Assembly (NCBI RefSeq): GCF_000621205.1 | Contig: NZ_KK211230.1 | Coordinates: forward strand, 70,243-134,242 | Direction of reading: 5' to 3' | Origin: Halotalea alkalilenta DSM 17697 | Lineage (GTDB): Bacteria > Pseudomonadota > Gammaproteobacteria > Pseudomonadales > Halomonadaceae | DNA: 64,000 nt | Shown here: positions 17,916 to 31,459 of the stretch, in pieces | How positions within the stretch are numbered: position 1 is the first letter of the stretch | Layout: the number at the start of each line of letters is the position of its first letter | Made by a program: the position numbers and the translations under genes | Notes under the pieces: model-generated | The model's database searches: none | Seen by the model: the letters and a program-made list of their open reading frames with translations, nothing else | What the model was told of the DNA's origin: nothing

Positions 17916-18707
17916 ATGATCGGCTCCCCTACTTGGACGTTTCGCTTGCTGATCGTCGTTCTTTACCTGTTTTTGCTGGCGCCGATCATGATCGTTGTAC
18001 CGCTCTCGTTCAGCAATGATCCGTTACTGATGTTTCCGCCACGCTCTTGGGGCATGCGTTGGTACGTCGAGCTGTTTCACCACCAGGGCATGATCGATGC
18101 GTTCTGGATCAGCTTCCGAGTGGCGATCATTGTCACGCTGCTGTCGTTGGCCGCCGGGATACCCGCTGCTTATGCCTTGCGCCGCTTCGTGTTTCCAGGG
18201 CGGGATGCACTGATGGCGCTGTTCACCGCACCGCTGCTGTTGCCGAGCATCGTGCTCGGCCTGGCGATCCTTTTGATGTTCGTGCGGTTGCAACTGCTCG
18301 GTACGTTCACCGGCCTGGTGATTGCACATTCGATCGTCACTACGCCTTACGTGGTGCGCATCATGAGTACTTCGCTGGCCGCGTTGCCTCCCACCGTGGA
18401 GGAGGCCGCAACCATGCTTGGCGCCTCGCCGCCGCAGGTGTTCAGACGGGTCACCTTACCGCTGATGATGCCCGGGGTGATCGCAAGCTCAGCGCTCTCC
18501 TTCATGCTCTCCTTCGATGAGGTAGTGCTCTCCTTGTTCGTCACCGGCCCGCGTATCTCGACCTTGCCTGTCGCGATATTCAATTACGTCGAGGTGAGAA
18601 TGGACCCAATGATCGCTTGTGTGTCCGTAGTCCTGGTGGCGGTCACTTTGCTGGTAATCCTATCGGTGGAGAGATCGCTGGGCTTCACCAGGGCGATGGT
18701 CAAGTAA
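17916..18707 (+). CDS. ABC transporter permease, PotC-like
   Basis: 263 residues, six membrane segments; the coupling loop EEAATMLGASPPQVFRRVTLP contacts the ATPase. AGGAGG is four bases before the ATG. Completes a four-gene importer; the following enzymes are on the same strand with short gaps, so uptake and breakdown are likely linked. Confidence 0.92.
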   Translation: MIGSPTWTFRLLIVVLYLFLLAPIMIVVPLSFSNDPLLMFPPRSWGMRWYVELFHHQGMIDAFWISFRVAIIVTLLSLAAGIPAAYALRRFVFPGRDALMALFTAPLLLPSIVLGLAILLMFVRLQLLGTFTGLVIAHSIVTTPYVVRIMSTSLAALPPTVEEAATMLGASPPQVFRRVTLPLMMPGVIASSALSFMLSFDEVVLSLFVTGPRISTLPVAIFNYVEVRMDPMIACVSVVLVAVTLLVILSVERSLGFTRAMVK

Positions 18708-18763
18708 CGCCCGATGTCGGGCCTGCGTTAAGGGCCTGTGCTGCCCCAACCCGAGGAGTGAAC

Positions 18764-19504
18764 ATGCAACAGGATGGATTGGTACTCTGGATGTCTTCGC
18801 CGTTGATCGGATTGGTCGAGATCGCCCAACTCTGCGGCTTCAGCAATATCATCATCGACGTCGAGCACGGCTCCTTCGATCTCGAGGGGCTCGACCGTTT
18901 TCTCGCCTTCACCAAGGCCAAGGGAATCTCGGTAATAGCCAAGACCCAATCGCCCGCTACCGATGCGATCCAGCAGGTGTTGGACTTTGGTGCCGATGCG
19001 GTAGTCGTACCCCATCTTCAGGGGGTCGAACATGCGCGCCAAGTCACAGCTGCAGCGAAGTATCCACTGCTTGGCATCCGTAGCTACATGACTGGTCGAG
19101 TCAACGACTACACCCGACCGAGTACCGAGTTCTTCGGCATCGAAAATAGGCGGACTCGTTGCTATGCGATGATCGAGACCGCCGAGAGCTTGGAGGAGGT
19201 CGAGGAGATCGCCGCATTGGATACCGTCGATGGAATCTTTCCCGGGCCTTCCGATTTGGCGCTCGCTCGTGGCCGCGGCGCCTACGCTTTCACCGATGCT
19301 GATCGCCGCGACCTCGTACGTTGCGTCAATGCTGCCAGAGCGGTGGGGAAACCCTGGATGATGCCAGCCTGGACCCCGGCCGAGCGAGCCTTCGCCCTCG
19401 AGCACGGCGCTGAACGGATCATCGTCTCTACTCAGTCGATGATCCTTCGACAGGGCTTGAATGCGACGTTGCAGGCACTGAAAGACGAAGCCGTGCTTGG
19501 CTGA
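18764..19504 (+). CDS. HpcH/HpaI-family aldolase
   Basis: 246 residues, class II pyruvate-dependent aldolase fold (TIM barrel), which reversibly cleaves 4-hydroxy-2-oxo acids or related compounds to pyruvate or an aldehyde. Family marks are IIIDVEHGSFD (His at about 32), GIRSYMTGR, the metal-binding Glu in MIETAESLEE and the DGIFPGPSDLALARG loop. GAGGAG seven bases before the ATG fixes the start at 18764. Lies between the importer and an amidase gene, so it probably acts on the carbon skeleton of the imported compound. Confidence 0.88.
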   Translation: MQQDGLVLWMSSPLIGLVEIAQLCGFSNIIIDVEHGSFDLEGLDRFLAFTKAKGISVIAKTQSPATDAIQQVLDFGADAVVVPHLQGVEHARQVTAAAKYPLLGIRSYMTGRVNDYTRPSTEFFGIENRRTRCYAMIETAESLEEVEEIAALDTVDGIFPGPSDLALARGRGAYAFTDADRRDLVRCVNAARAVGKPWMMPAWTPAERAFALEHGAERIIVSTQSMILRQGLNATLQALKDEAVLG

Positions 19505-19533
19505 TCTACTCCTAACTGTTGCCGGACGAGACC

Positions 19534-20361
19534 ATGAAAGTTTCCCTGATCCAGACCAATCCGAATACCGATCGCGACGCCAACCTTCGGATCACTCGCG
19601 AACTGATGGAATGCGCGATCGCCACCGATTCGCCAGACCTGTTGGTGCTGCCCGAGTACTTCGAGTTCTATGGTGGCACGCTGGCTGACAAATTAGCTGC
19701 CGCCGAGCCTTTGCCGGGTGGCGCCGCCTACGCCATGGTGCAGGAGGTAGCGCGAGAGCACGGCGTCTACGTGCACGCCGGCAGCCTGCTCGAGAGAATT
19801 GCTGAGGACGAGCGGCGGATCTACAACACCAGCGTCGTGTTCGATCGTAGAGGCCGGGAGATCACCCGCTACCGCAAGATCCACATGTTCGATATCACCT
19901 CGCCCGACGGAACCGCCTACAAGGAATCCGATTCGGTCAAACCTGGAGAGGAGGTGGTCGTTTATGAGCTGGATGGGTTCAAAGTAGGGTGTGGGATTTG
20001 CTACGACATACGCTTTGCTGAGCTCTTCCTTGCTCTGGCCGACCAGCGGGTCGATCTGATCGTGCTGCCGGCCGCTTTCACCCTCCAGACCGGTAAAGAC
20101 CATTGGGAGGTGCTTTCGCGCGCTCGCGCGATCGAGACCCAGACTTACTTCGCCGCCTGTGGTCAATGGGGCACCCATTTCGACAATGGTGAACCTCGCC
20201 AGACTTTTGGCCACTCCCTGGTCTGTGATCCTTGGGGACATGTGATCGCCAAGGCTTCCGACGGCGTTGGTTTCGTCACTGCACGGGTGGATCGAGACGT
20301 GCTCGAGCGCACGAGAACTTCGATTCCGATCCATACCCATCGCCGCCTGGCCCATCATTGA
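19534..20361 (+). CDS. Carbon-nitrogen hydrolase (nitrilase superfamily amidase)
   Basis: 275 residues with the full catalytic triad: Glu41 in VLPEYFEFY, Lys115 in RYRKIHMFD and Cys156 in GICYDIRF. Such enzymes hydrolyse amides, omega-amides such as 2-oxoglutaramate, or N-carbamoyl groups, releasing ammonia. The overall sequence is closest in style to omega-amidase/Nit2-like members, but the substrate is not determinable here. The stop overlaps the ribosome-binding site of the next gene (TGAGGAG). Confidence 0.9.
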   Translation: MKVSLIQTNPNTDRDANLRITRELMECAIATDSPDLLVLPEYFEFYGGTLADKLAAAEPLPGGAAYAMVQEVAREHGVYVHAGSLLERIAEDERRIYNTSVVFDRRGREITRYRKIHMFDITSPDGTAYKESDSVKPGEEVVVYELDGFKVGCGICYDIRFAELFLALADQRVDLIVLPAAFTLQTGKDHWEVLSRARAIETQTYFAACGQWGTHFDNGEPRQTFGHSLVCDPWGHVIAKASDGVGFVTARVDRDVLERTRTSIPIHTHRRLAHH

Positions 20362-20371
20362 GGAGTGCAGG

Positions 20372-21031
20372 ATGTACACGATCAATCCAATGCCGCCGCA
20401 AGTCCCGCCGGAGTTGCTCGCGCTTTTCGCTGAAGTGGAGACCGCCACGGTCGGTCACTGGCGTTTGTTCGGCTTCATGCACCGCGAGATCCGAGCCTTG
20501 TTGCGCAATCATCGGGTGGTAGGCACTGCCGTTACCCTGGCGATTCCTGGCTCGGATTCAACGCTTCTGCACCATGCCTCCGGCATGCTCCGTCCGGGGG
20601 ATGTACTGGTGATTGACCGGCTCGGCGACGACCGCTATGCCTGTTGGGGCGGTGGCGTTACCGTTGCCGTCAAGGCCGCCGGTGCGCTGGCCGGAGTGGT
20701 CGATGGGCCATGCACCGATCTGGCTGAAATCGAGGACTCCGATTTCCCTATCTGGTCACGTGGCTTGTCGCCGATCACTACCCGGTTAGAGGACCTTGGC
20801 GGTGGCCTGAACATTCCGGTGTCTTGCGGCGGGGTCCCGGTGATGCCGGGCGATCTCATCCTTGCCGACGACAGCGGCGTGCTGGTGCTGCCCGTCGCTG
20901 AAGCCGAATCGGTCGGACTGCGCGCCTTGGAGATGCAGCAGGCGGGGCGAGCGCGAGAGGCCGCGGTACGCCGCGGAGAAGCGAAGCTAGGGGATATCTC
21001 TGGGGCGACGGCGCGAGTGCTGGCCCGCTGA
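20372..21031 (+). CDS. RraA-family protein lacking the catalytic Arg
   Basis: 219 residues, RraA/4-hydroxy-4-methyl-2-oxoglutarate aldolase fold, with conserved GTAVTLAIPG, GDVLVID and CGGVPVMPGDLILADDSGV segments. True aldolases carry R-D after the DG turn; this protein reads DGPCTD, giving Thr115-Asp116. That suggests a changed activity, for instance a decarboxylase-like or non-aldolase role, or a structural partner. Start chosen from AGGAG before ATG at 20372. Last enzyme gene of the operon. Confidence 0.85.
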   Translation: MYTINPMPPQVPPELLALFAEVETATVGHWRLFGFMHREIRALLRNHRVVGTAVTLAIPGSDSTLLHHASGMLRPGDVLVIDRLGDDRYACWGGGVTVAVKAAGALAGVVDGPCTDLAEIEDSDFPIWSRGLSPITTRLEDLGGGLNIPVSCGGVPVMPGDLILADDSGVLVLPVAEAESVGLRALEMQQAGRAREAAVRRGEAKLGDISGATARVLAR

Positions 21032-21241
21032 AGTCCGTTAGTCCACTGAGGTAGCGATTGAGTTAGTCTGATCTCGAGCCCGGTCGTCAAGGAGGCGCTT
21101 TCAGCTTTATTCGTTCGACGCGTTGAACACTGCCTTTTCCCATATCGGTGCCCATTCGTGGGGCCGCTGTGTCCAATATAAGAAGCGGCACTTCGCCACC
21201 AGATGGGTGCCGATTACGAAAAGACCAGGATGACGCATACC

Positions 21242-22243
21242 ATGAACATCCGTTTTCTTGAAACGGCGATTTGTCTGGCCGAATTGCGCAATTTCCGGGC
21301 GACTGCCGATAGCCTGAACATCACGCCTGCGGCCATTTCCAGCCGTATTTCCTCGATGGAGCAGGAGGTTGGGTTCAAATTGTTCGATCGAGATTCTCGC
21401 CAGGTGACGATTACCGAGGGTGGCAAGGTGTTCGTCGAAGGAGCCAAGGATATCGTCGAGCGATATCATCAACTGGTGCAGAGCATGGATTCGGCAGTTT
21501 CGGTCGAAGGCTCGATTCGTATTGGCCTGGTCGCTAGTATGGCATTGGTACTGCTACCGGATATCGTCGCTGCTCTGCGGCTGCGTTTACCGAAGATCCA
21601 GCTTTCGCTGGTGACCGATTCTTCCTTGCGGATTCTGGAGATGCTCGACCGCGACGAAGTTGACATCGCGCTGATCATCCCGGCTCGCCGTGTCTCCCAT
21701 TACAAGCTGGTAGAGCTATGTACGTTCGGTATGTACTGGGTGGCTTCTCCTTCGGTGATCTCCAATGAAGATGACCATGTCTTCCACTTCGAGGATATCT
21801 GTCATCTTCCGATCATTTCCTATGAGCAAGGCTCTTATAATCAAGGTTGCATGTCTCGTTATCTGGAGAACCGTGGGTTGGATAATTCCATTACTCATTA
21901 CTCCAATGCTTTACCCACCACGGTAAGGATGGTGACCGCTGGCCTTGGCATCACTGTGGTGCCGCCGGTGGTGATCCAGAAAGAACTGCGCGAAGGCACG
22001 CTCAGCGTTCTGAAGGTCACGCCCCGTTTTCCCGCTACGCGATACGTGGCCCTCCATACGGGAAAACGAGCCCCGCAGCTGTGCGCGTTGGTAGTCTCCA
22101 TCGCAGCGCAAGTCGCCAGGGATTTCTGCGCCATGTTCGATGACTTTCTCGCATACAGCGATAGCCCACCGGTGCCGCTGAGCCGCAGGGTGGAGAAGCA
22201 GGCGCTTTCCTGCGCTCATTCGTGTTCCGAGACTCGCCGCTGA
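21242..22243 (+). CDS. LysR-family transcriptional regulator
   Basis: 333 residues from this start. The N-terminal winged helix reads MNIRFLETAICLAELRNFRATADSLNITPAAISSRISSMEQ in two parts (helix-turn-helix about 19-38), followed by the linker helix and a periplasmic-binding-like effector domain. In-frame ATGs at 21230 and 21203 are alternatives; none has a strong ribosome-binding site. It lies about 210 bp past the RraA-like gene on the same strand and probably controls the importer-aldolase-amidase operon. Confidence 0.88.
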   Translation: MNIRFLETAICLAELRNFRATADSLNITPAAISSRISSMEQEVGFKLFDRDSRQVTITEGGKVFVEGAKDIVERYHQLVQSMDSAVSVEGSIRIGLVASMALVLLPDIVAALRLRLPKIQLSLVTDSSLRILEMLDRDEVDIALIIPARRVSHYKLVELCTFGMYWVASPSVISNEDDHVFHFEDICHLPIISYEQGSYNQGCMSRYLENRGLDNSITHYSNALPTTVRMVTAGLGITVVPPVVIQKELREGTLSVLKVTPRFPATRYVALHTGKRAPQLCALVVSIAAQVARDFCAMFDDFLAYSDSPPVPLSRRVEKQALSCAHSCSETRR

Positions 22244-22259
22244 GGGGACAAGGACCTAG

Positions 22260-22770
22260 GCCGAGCTGGGCCAATCTTGCAAGACACCAAGGAGGCCCGA
22301 GTTGAGCCACGGCCTCATCGCCGCCGCTTGATCCCTCGACTGGCGCCCCCATTGCCGAGCCTGGACTCGATCTCGGTGCGTACCGGCGCCCCATTGCCGA
22401 GCCGGTGCTTGGCCTCGGCGCGTGCGGGCGCCGCTCGGGACGAACGGGTGAGGGTTGGCGCCCCGTTCGTGTCCTTCGATGCGCTTCGCTTACTCAGGAT
22501 GCTCGGATAGCCGGCGAGGACCCTTCGGCTCGCTGCGCTCGCTCAGGGTGCTCGGAAACATCTCGAGTCGAACCACGGCCTTACCGCCGCCGCTGGGTCC
22601 CTCGACTGGCGCCCCCATTGCCGAGCCGGTGCTCACGCTTGGCGCATATGGGCGCCGCTCGGGACGAACGGGTGAGGGTTGCCACCCCGTTCGTGTTAAG
22701 CCGGGCCTTCGCCGAGCTGGGCCAATCTTGCAAGACACCAAGGAGTCTTGAGTCGAACCACGGTCCGGCG
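22260..22770. repeat. GC-rich intergenic repeat array, copies B1 and B2
   Basis: Two related units in tandem. The 35-nt block starting GCCGAGCTGGGCCAATCTTG occurs exactly at 22260-22294 and 22711-22745. Other shared blocks are CCCTCGACTGGCGCCCCCAT (twice), CATTGCCGAGCC (three times), GGGCGCCGCTCGGGACGAAC (twice) and CCCGTTCGTG/TC. Between the units is a palindrome-rich patch, GGCTCGCTGCGCTCGCTC at 22528-22545. No open frame here has coding character. Same family as copies at 1-110 and 35930-36110, in opposite orientation. Confidence 0.85.
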
Positions 22771-23020
22771 TCGAGGCCGGCAGGAACGCGAGTGGCTGAA
22801 TTGTTGTTGGGGTTTGTTTGTATTTGGTGACTTATTGTATCGTTGGGCCCGCGAACTACCCGCTCTTGCGGGTAGACTCTGATCCTTCACCTCGCCTCAT
22901 CTTCATCGCCCGATCTTCATCGCGCGATCGCCGGACGCGGTGGGTCCGGCCTGGCCGGCAATCAGGCCGGTATTGCGCCAAGCTTTCGAGTACGGATGCG
23001 CGTTTCAAGGAGAACACTGG
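22771..23020. other. Leader region before unknown membrane protein, with hairpin
   Basis: No gene. A perfect 8-bp hairpin CTACCCGC-TCTT-GCGGGTAG occupies 22856-22875, not followed by a T-run. A CGGCCTGGCCGG-type palindrome is near 22953-22975. AAGGAG at 23007-23012 is the ribosome-binding site of the next gene. Confidence 0.6.
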
Positions 23021-24172
23021 ATGTCCAGAGCTGCTAAGCGGCGGGTGTGGCCAATCGCATTGGCGCTGGCGTTGGGCAGCGCGGCGGTGATCGCCGCCGC
23101 CTCGGACGGGCGCAGCTATGCGCAGCGTTTGCTTCATCTGGAGCTGTCGCAGCGCTTGCCGTCGCTGTCGTCGGCGCTGGAGGGCGAGTCCGATGCGGTG
23201 AAGATCGTCTTCATCGCCTACGCCGAGGACGAGCCGCTATGGCTCAACGCCCGGTTGGCGCTGCTTAAGTATGGCGATGACGCGCGCGAACCGCTCGCCG
23301 AGCAGGGGCTCGAGCCTGAGTTCCAGCATGCGCTGCGCGAGTACGGGCCGGATATGCTGCTGCCGGTGATCTATTTCCGCCAGCATGGCTATTTCCTGTC
23401 CCGCTGGAAACGCCAGGCCGAGTCGGGCTACCAGACCCTGGCCGAGTGGTGGCGCGATGAAGTGCAGCCCGGGGAGGTGATGCCCGACGAAGCGGCGCTG
23501 CAGCGGGCGGATGGTGCCAGGGCGGTCGAGTTCGTCAACGACGAAGGCTACGACTTCATCCAGCAGTTCACCCGCAATCCCGCCAGCGGAGAAATCGACT
23601 GGCTCAACACTGAGCGCATCTCGCGAGGCATGACCAATCTGCTGCTCGGAGACACCAAGCGCTGGGAAGCGCTGCGTGCTCGCGGGGAGGAGGTACCGAG
23701 CGCGGTGATGTTCGGCTCGGTGCTGGAGATGGGATCGCTCGGCCTGCTCGCCGCGGGTCCCGCGATCAAGGCGTTGAGCGGCGGTTCGCGTATGGCGCGC
23801 TGGGGGATCGCATCGCGCTCCCCCAGCGCCGCTGCGACCAGCAGTGCGCGGGCCTCCAGGGTCGCCCTCGCGGCACGCCGGGGCGTGACGGCGGTGACTT
23901 GGCTCGCGGGCAGCCGCTGGGCCAAGGTCGCCGGAGGCGCTGCGCTGGCTTACTTGGTCATCAAGCATCCGACGCTGCTCAATGGGGTTGGCAACGCGCT
24001 GGCCTGGGCATTGGGCATCCCGGCTTGGCTCGGGGTGGCGGCAGTGTGGTTCTGCGTGCTCGCGCCGCTTTACTGCCTGGCGCGTCCGTTCCTGCGCCTG
24101 CTGGGCGGGGTGATTCGCTCCTGCCTGAAGGTCTCCGGCTGGGTACGTAGGAGCGCGGTGTCGTCGGGTTGA
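23021..24172 (+). CDS. Unknown membrane-associated protein
   Basis: 383 residues, family not recognised. An N-terminal hydrophobic segment (about 10-27) after a basic start is a signal anchor or signal peptide. Residues 30-230 are soluble and acidic, probably periplasmic. From about 245 there are Gly/Ala/Ser-rich and then hydrophobic segments (about 300-365), likely two or three membrane helices, ending with a basic tail. AAGGAG eight bases upstream of ATG fixes the start. It is monocistronic and convergent with ynfA. Confidence 0.75.
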   Translation: MSRAAKRRVWPIALALALGSAAVIAAASDGRSYAQRLLHLELSQRLPSLSSALEGESDAVKIVFIAYAEDEPLWLNARLALLKYGDDAREPLAEQGLEPEFQHALREYGPDMLLPVIYFRQHGYFLSRWKRQAESGYQTLAEWWRDEVQPGEVMPDEAALQRADGARAVEFVNDEGYDFIQQFTRNPASGEIDWLNTERISRGMTNLLLGDTKRWEALRARGEEVPSAVMFGSVLEMGSLGLLAAGPAIKALSGGSRMARWGIASRSPSAAATSSARASRVALAARRGVTAVTWLAGSRWAKVAGGAALAYLVIKHPTLLNGVGNALAWALGIPAWLGVAAVWFCVLAPLYCLARPFLRLLGGVIRSCLKVSGWVRRSAVSSG

Positions 24173-24253
24173 AAGTTCTGGGCTGAAAACCCGGGGCTCA
24201 ACAACCCCCGCCACGATGCTTCAGACCAACTACGTCATCTTCTCCCTGAGCAC

Positions 24254-24583
24254 TCAGCTCCTCGGCGCGAACATGATGATCCCCATCCCCACCATGGCCA
24301 CCGAGGCGCCGAGCAGGTCCCAGCCGCTCGGCCTGATGCCGTCGACCGACCACAGCCAGAAGATCGCCACGAACACGTAGACGCCGCCGTAGGCCGCGTA
24401 CACCCGTCCCGCTGCGGTGGGATGCAGGGTCAGCAGCCAGGCGAAGAGCATAAGGCTCAGCGCCGCCGGCACCAGCAGCCAGGCCGACTTGCCCTCCCTG
24501 AGCCAGAGATAGGGCAGGTAGCAGCCGATGATCTCGGCCAGCGCGGTGACGAAGAACAAGGCGACGGTCTTGAGTATCAGCAT
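24254..24583 (-). CDS. YnfA/UPF0060 small membrane protein
   Basis: 109 residues, four membrane helices, small-multidrug-resistance-like. Diagnostic stretches: [18 protein letters not shown] (about 15-32), [20 protein letters not shown] (about 65-84) and the C-terminal [17 protein letters not shown]. Function in the family is unsettled, though transport of small cations or drugs has been proposed. GAGGAG precedes the ATG at 24583. Divergent from mnmH. Confidence 0.92.
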   Translation of the reverse strand: MLILKTVALFFVTALAEIIGCYLPYLWLREGKSAWLLVPAALSLMLFAWLLTLHPTAAGRVYAAYGGVYVFVAIFWLWSVDGIRPSGWDLLGASVAMVGMGIIMFAPRS

Positions 24584-24789
24584 GGCGAGAGGGCTCCTCG
24601 AAGTCGCTCGGAGTCTACCAGCATGGTCCGCTGGCCGGTGAGAAGGATGATGCGGCTGAGCGGGCACCCGCCCTCGCTGGATGGCTTGGTGATCCGGACG
24701 AAAATCCACCGCCTGATCGTGCCGATGCCACACAGGCCCGCCGCAGCCTGATATCGTCAGCGCTCTTCGCACACCGATGGAGAATCAGG

Positions 24790-25890
24790 ATGTCGCAGAG
24801 CAGGACCGATTTCGCCACGCTCTTCGTCGACGAGGTGGCGTTACTCGACGTGCGTGCGCCGGTGGAGTTCACCAAGGGGGCTTTTCCCCAGGCGGTCAAC
24901 CTGCCGCTGATGGACGACCTCGAGCGCCAACGGGTCGGTACCCGCTATAAGCAGCAGGGCCAGCAGGCCGCGCTCGAACTCGGCCATCGGCTGGTCAGCG
25001 GTGAACTCAAGCGCAGGCGGATCGAGGCCTGGACGAAGTTCGCTCGTGCCCATCCCGAAGGCTGCCTCTATTGCTTTCGCGGCGGGCTGCGCTCGCAGAT
25101 CGCCCAGCGTTGGCTGCGTGACGAGGCGGGCATCGACTACCCCCGCGTGGCGGGCGGCTACAAGGCGTTGCGTGGTTTTCTCAGTGAGGTGATCGAGCGT
25201 GCGGTGGTCGAGTGCGAGTGGGTCCGGATCGGTGGGCTGACCGGCGTCGGCAAGACCGAGGTGCTGGCCGGGGTGGCGAACGCGGTCGATCTCGAAGGGC
25301 TGGCCTGCCACCGTGGCTCGAGCTTCGGTGGACGCGTCACGCCGCAGCCGGCGCAGATCGACTTCGAGCATCGGCTGGCGATCGCGCTGCTCAAGCTGCG
25401 TGAGGCGGGTGCCGCTCGCCTGATCGTCGAGGACGAGGGAGGGCGGATCGGGCGCTGCATGCTGCCGCTTGCGCTGCAGCGCAGGATGCAGAGTGCGCCG
25501 CTGGTATGGCTCGAGGCACCGCTGTCGCAGCGGATCGAGCGCGTGCTCAAGGACTACGTCATCGACCTGCGTGCCGAGTTCATCGCCGCCTTTGGCCTAG
25601 AGCCGGGCCTCGAGCGTTTCGCCAGGCGTCTCGAGCAGAGCCTCGCGAGCTTGTCCAAGCGGCTCGGTGTGGAACGTTATCGCCGGCTCGCCGCGCTGAT
25701 GTCACGGGCGCTCGCCAGTAGCGCAGAGGAGTCGCTGGCGCTGCACCGCGGTTGGATTCGTCTGCTGCTTGACGAGTACTACGACCCGATCTATCGCTAT
25801 CAGCGTGACAGCCGGCAGCAGCAGGTGCTGTTCAGCGGTGAACGCGAGGCAGTGATCGACTATCTGCGCTCGATGAGCCGCGCCCGGTAG
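24790..25890 (+). CDS. mnmH: tRNA 2-selenouridine synthase
   Basis: 366 residues, the SelU/MnmH enzyme that converts 2-thiouridine to 2-selenouridine at the wobble position of some tRNAs through a geranylated intermediate. The N-terminal rhodanese domain (1-130) carries Cys92 and Cys95 in CLYCFRGG; Cys95 corresponds to the catalytic cysteine. The C-terminal P-loop domain has GLTGVGKT (149-156). The cell needs selenophosphate from SelD, which is not encoded in this window. Confidence 0.93.
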   Translation: MSQSRTDFATLFVDEVALLDVRAPVEFTKGAFPQAVNLPLMDDLERQRVGTRYKQQGQQAALELGHRLVSGELKRRRIEAWTKFARAHPEGCLYCFRGGLRSQIAQRWLRDEAGIDYPRVAGGYKALRGFLSEVIERAVVECEWVRIGGLTGVGKTEVLAGVANAVDLEGLACHRGSSFGGRVTPQPAQIDFEHRLAIALLKLREAGAARLIVEDEGGRIGRCMLPLALQRRMQSAPLVWLEAPLSQRIERVLKDYVIDLRAEFIAAFGLEPGLERFARRLEQSLASLSKRLGVERYRRLAALMSRALASSAEESLALHRGWIRLLLDEYYDPIYRYQRDSRQQQVLFSGEREAVIDYLRSMSRAR

Positions 25891-25947
25891 CGGTTCGATC
25901 GGCAGGGCAAGGTGGCGGGCGAGGCTTCTGAACACCGGCCGAGCGTC

Positions 25948-30336
<4,389 letters not shown>

Positions 30337-30420
30337 CCAAGCAATATGGCGGCTCGGCGGCGGTAAGCAAGCGCGCGGATGGAACATCGTTCGACCGATG
30401 CCGCGGCGGCACCGACTCGC

Positions 30421-31206
30421 TCAATGGGCGTAGTCCGGCGCCGATCTCGCCAGCCGGCGCTTGATGCTCTCCAGATGCAGCCGCGCACTCTCCGGGTCTC
30501 CTTCGCGCATCTGCTCGTAGCAGCGCTGAGCGATCTCGTCCGGCACCCTGACCAGCGCCTGGCCGCTGGTCATCGCCTTCAATTGCACCTGCGCCGCGCG
30601 CTCCAGGTAGTACAGATCGTCCCATGCCTCGGCGATGTTGGGTGCGGTCACCATCACCCCGTGGTTGCGCAGGAACAGCACGTCGGCGTTGCCGAGCGCC
30701 CGGGCGATGCGGTCTCCCTCGCTCGAATCCAGCGCCAGGCCGTTGAAGTGATCGTCGACCGCGGTACGGCCGTAGAACTTGAGCGCGGTCTGGCCGGCCC
30801 ATTGCAAAGGCTCCCCCTCGGTCATGCACAGCGCGGTCGCGTTCGGCATATGGGTGTGGAAGGCCACCTTGGCCCGCGGGTTGAGCGCATGCAGGCGGGC
30901 ATGGATGAAGAACGCGGTGGCCTCCGGGCGGCCTTCGCCCGCCACCACCCGACCATCGAAGTCGCAGATCAGCAGGTCCGAGGCACGAATCTCATCGAAC
31001 GACATCCCGTAGGGATTGACCAGGAACAGGTCGTCGTGGCCCGGCACCACCGCGGAGAAGTGGTTGCAGATACCCTCCTCGAGGCCAAGGTGCGCGGCCA
31101 TGCGGAAGCAGGCGGCGAGGTCGATGCGGGCCTTGAGGATCTCGGGCGCATCGAGCGCCCGCCTCGGGGGGCGATCGACAGCGGCTGGGGTGAAGGCGTG
31201 TGCCAT
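30421..31206 (-). CDS. Class II aldolase/adducin-family protein
   Basis: 261 residues. Zinc-ligand motifs: HTHMPNAT (two His), LRNHGVMV (third His), with EGICNHFSAVVP near the N-terminus as in fuculose-phosphate aldolase relatives. The long form with C-terminal helices is common among uncharacterised adducin-like proteins in catabolic loci. AAGGAG before ATG at 31206 fixes the start. It lies 84 bp upstream of lhr on the same strand and could be co-transcribed; no functional link is evident. Confidence 0.88.
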   Translation of the reverse strand: MAHAFTPAAVDRPPRRALDAPEILKARIDLAACFRMAAHLGLEEGICNHFSAVVPGHDDLFLVNPYGMSFDEIRASDLLICDFDGRVVAGEGRPEATAFFIHARLHALNPRAKVAFHTHMPNATALCMTEGEPLQWAGQTALKFYGRTAVDDHFNGLALDSSEGDRIARALGNADVLFLRNHGVMVTAPNIAEAWDDLYYLERAAQVQLKAMTSGQALVRVPDEIAQRCYEQMREGDPESARLHLESIKRRLARSAPDYAH

Positions 31207-31459
31207 GGCGGTGGCTCCTTGTTGTTGGCGGCGTGAGCGATCGGTCGTGCGTCGGGGCACTTGCAGGCCAGCATGCCTGCGTTCCAGCGCGTTGTGTAGC
31301 GCCGCCGGCGCCGCTCGCCGCACCCCGGGTTGGGCCCGCGACCGAGACCGGCGACAAGGTAAATTCAGCCAAGGCCGTCGAGCGGCGGGTTACTCTGGAC
31401 GTCCTCTCAATTCGTCCCGGGCGATGCCGAACTCGGGCTACGGTATGGACGCCACCTCG

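Noticed and set aside
22260-22770. Repeat array considered as a CRISPR
   Set aside because: Only two long, imperfect units with no regular short repeat/spacer pattern and no cas genes.
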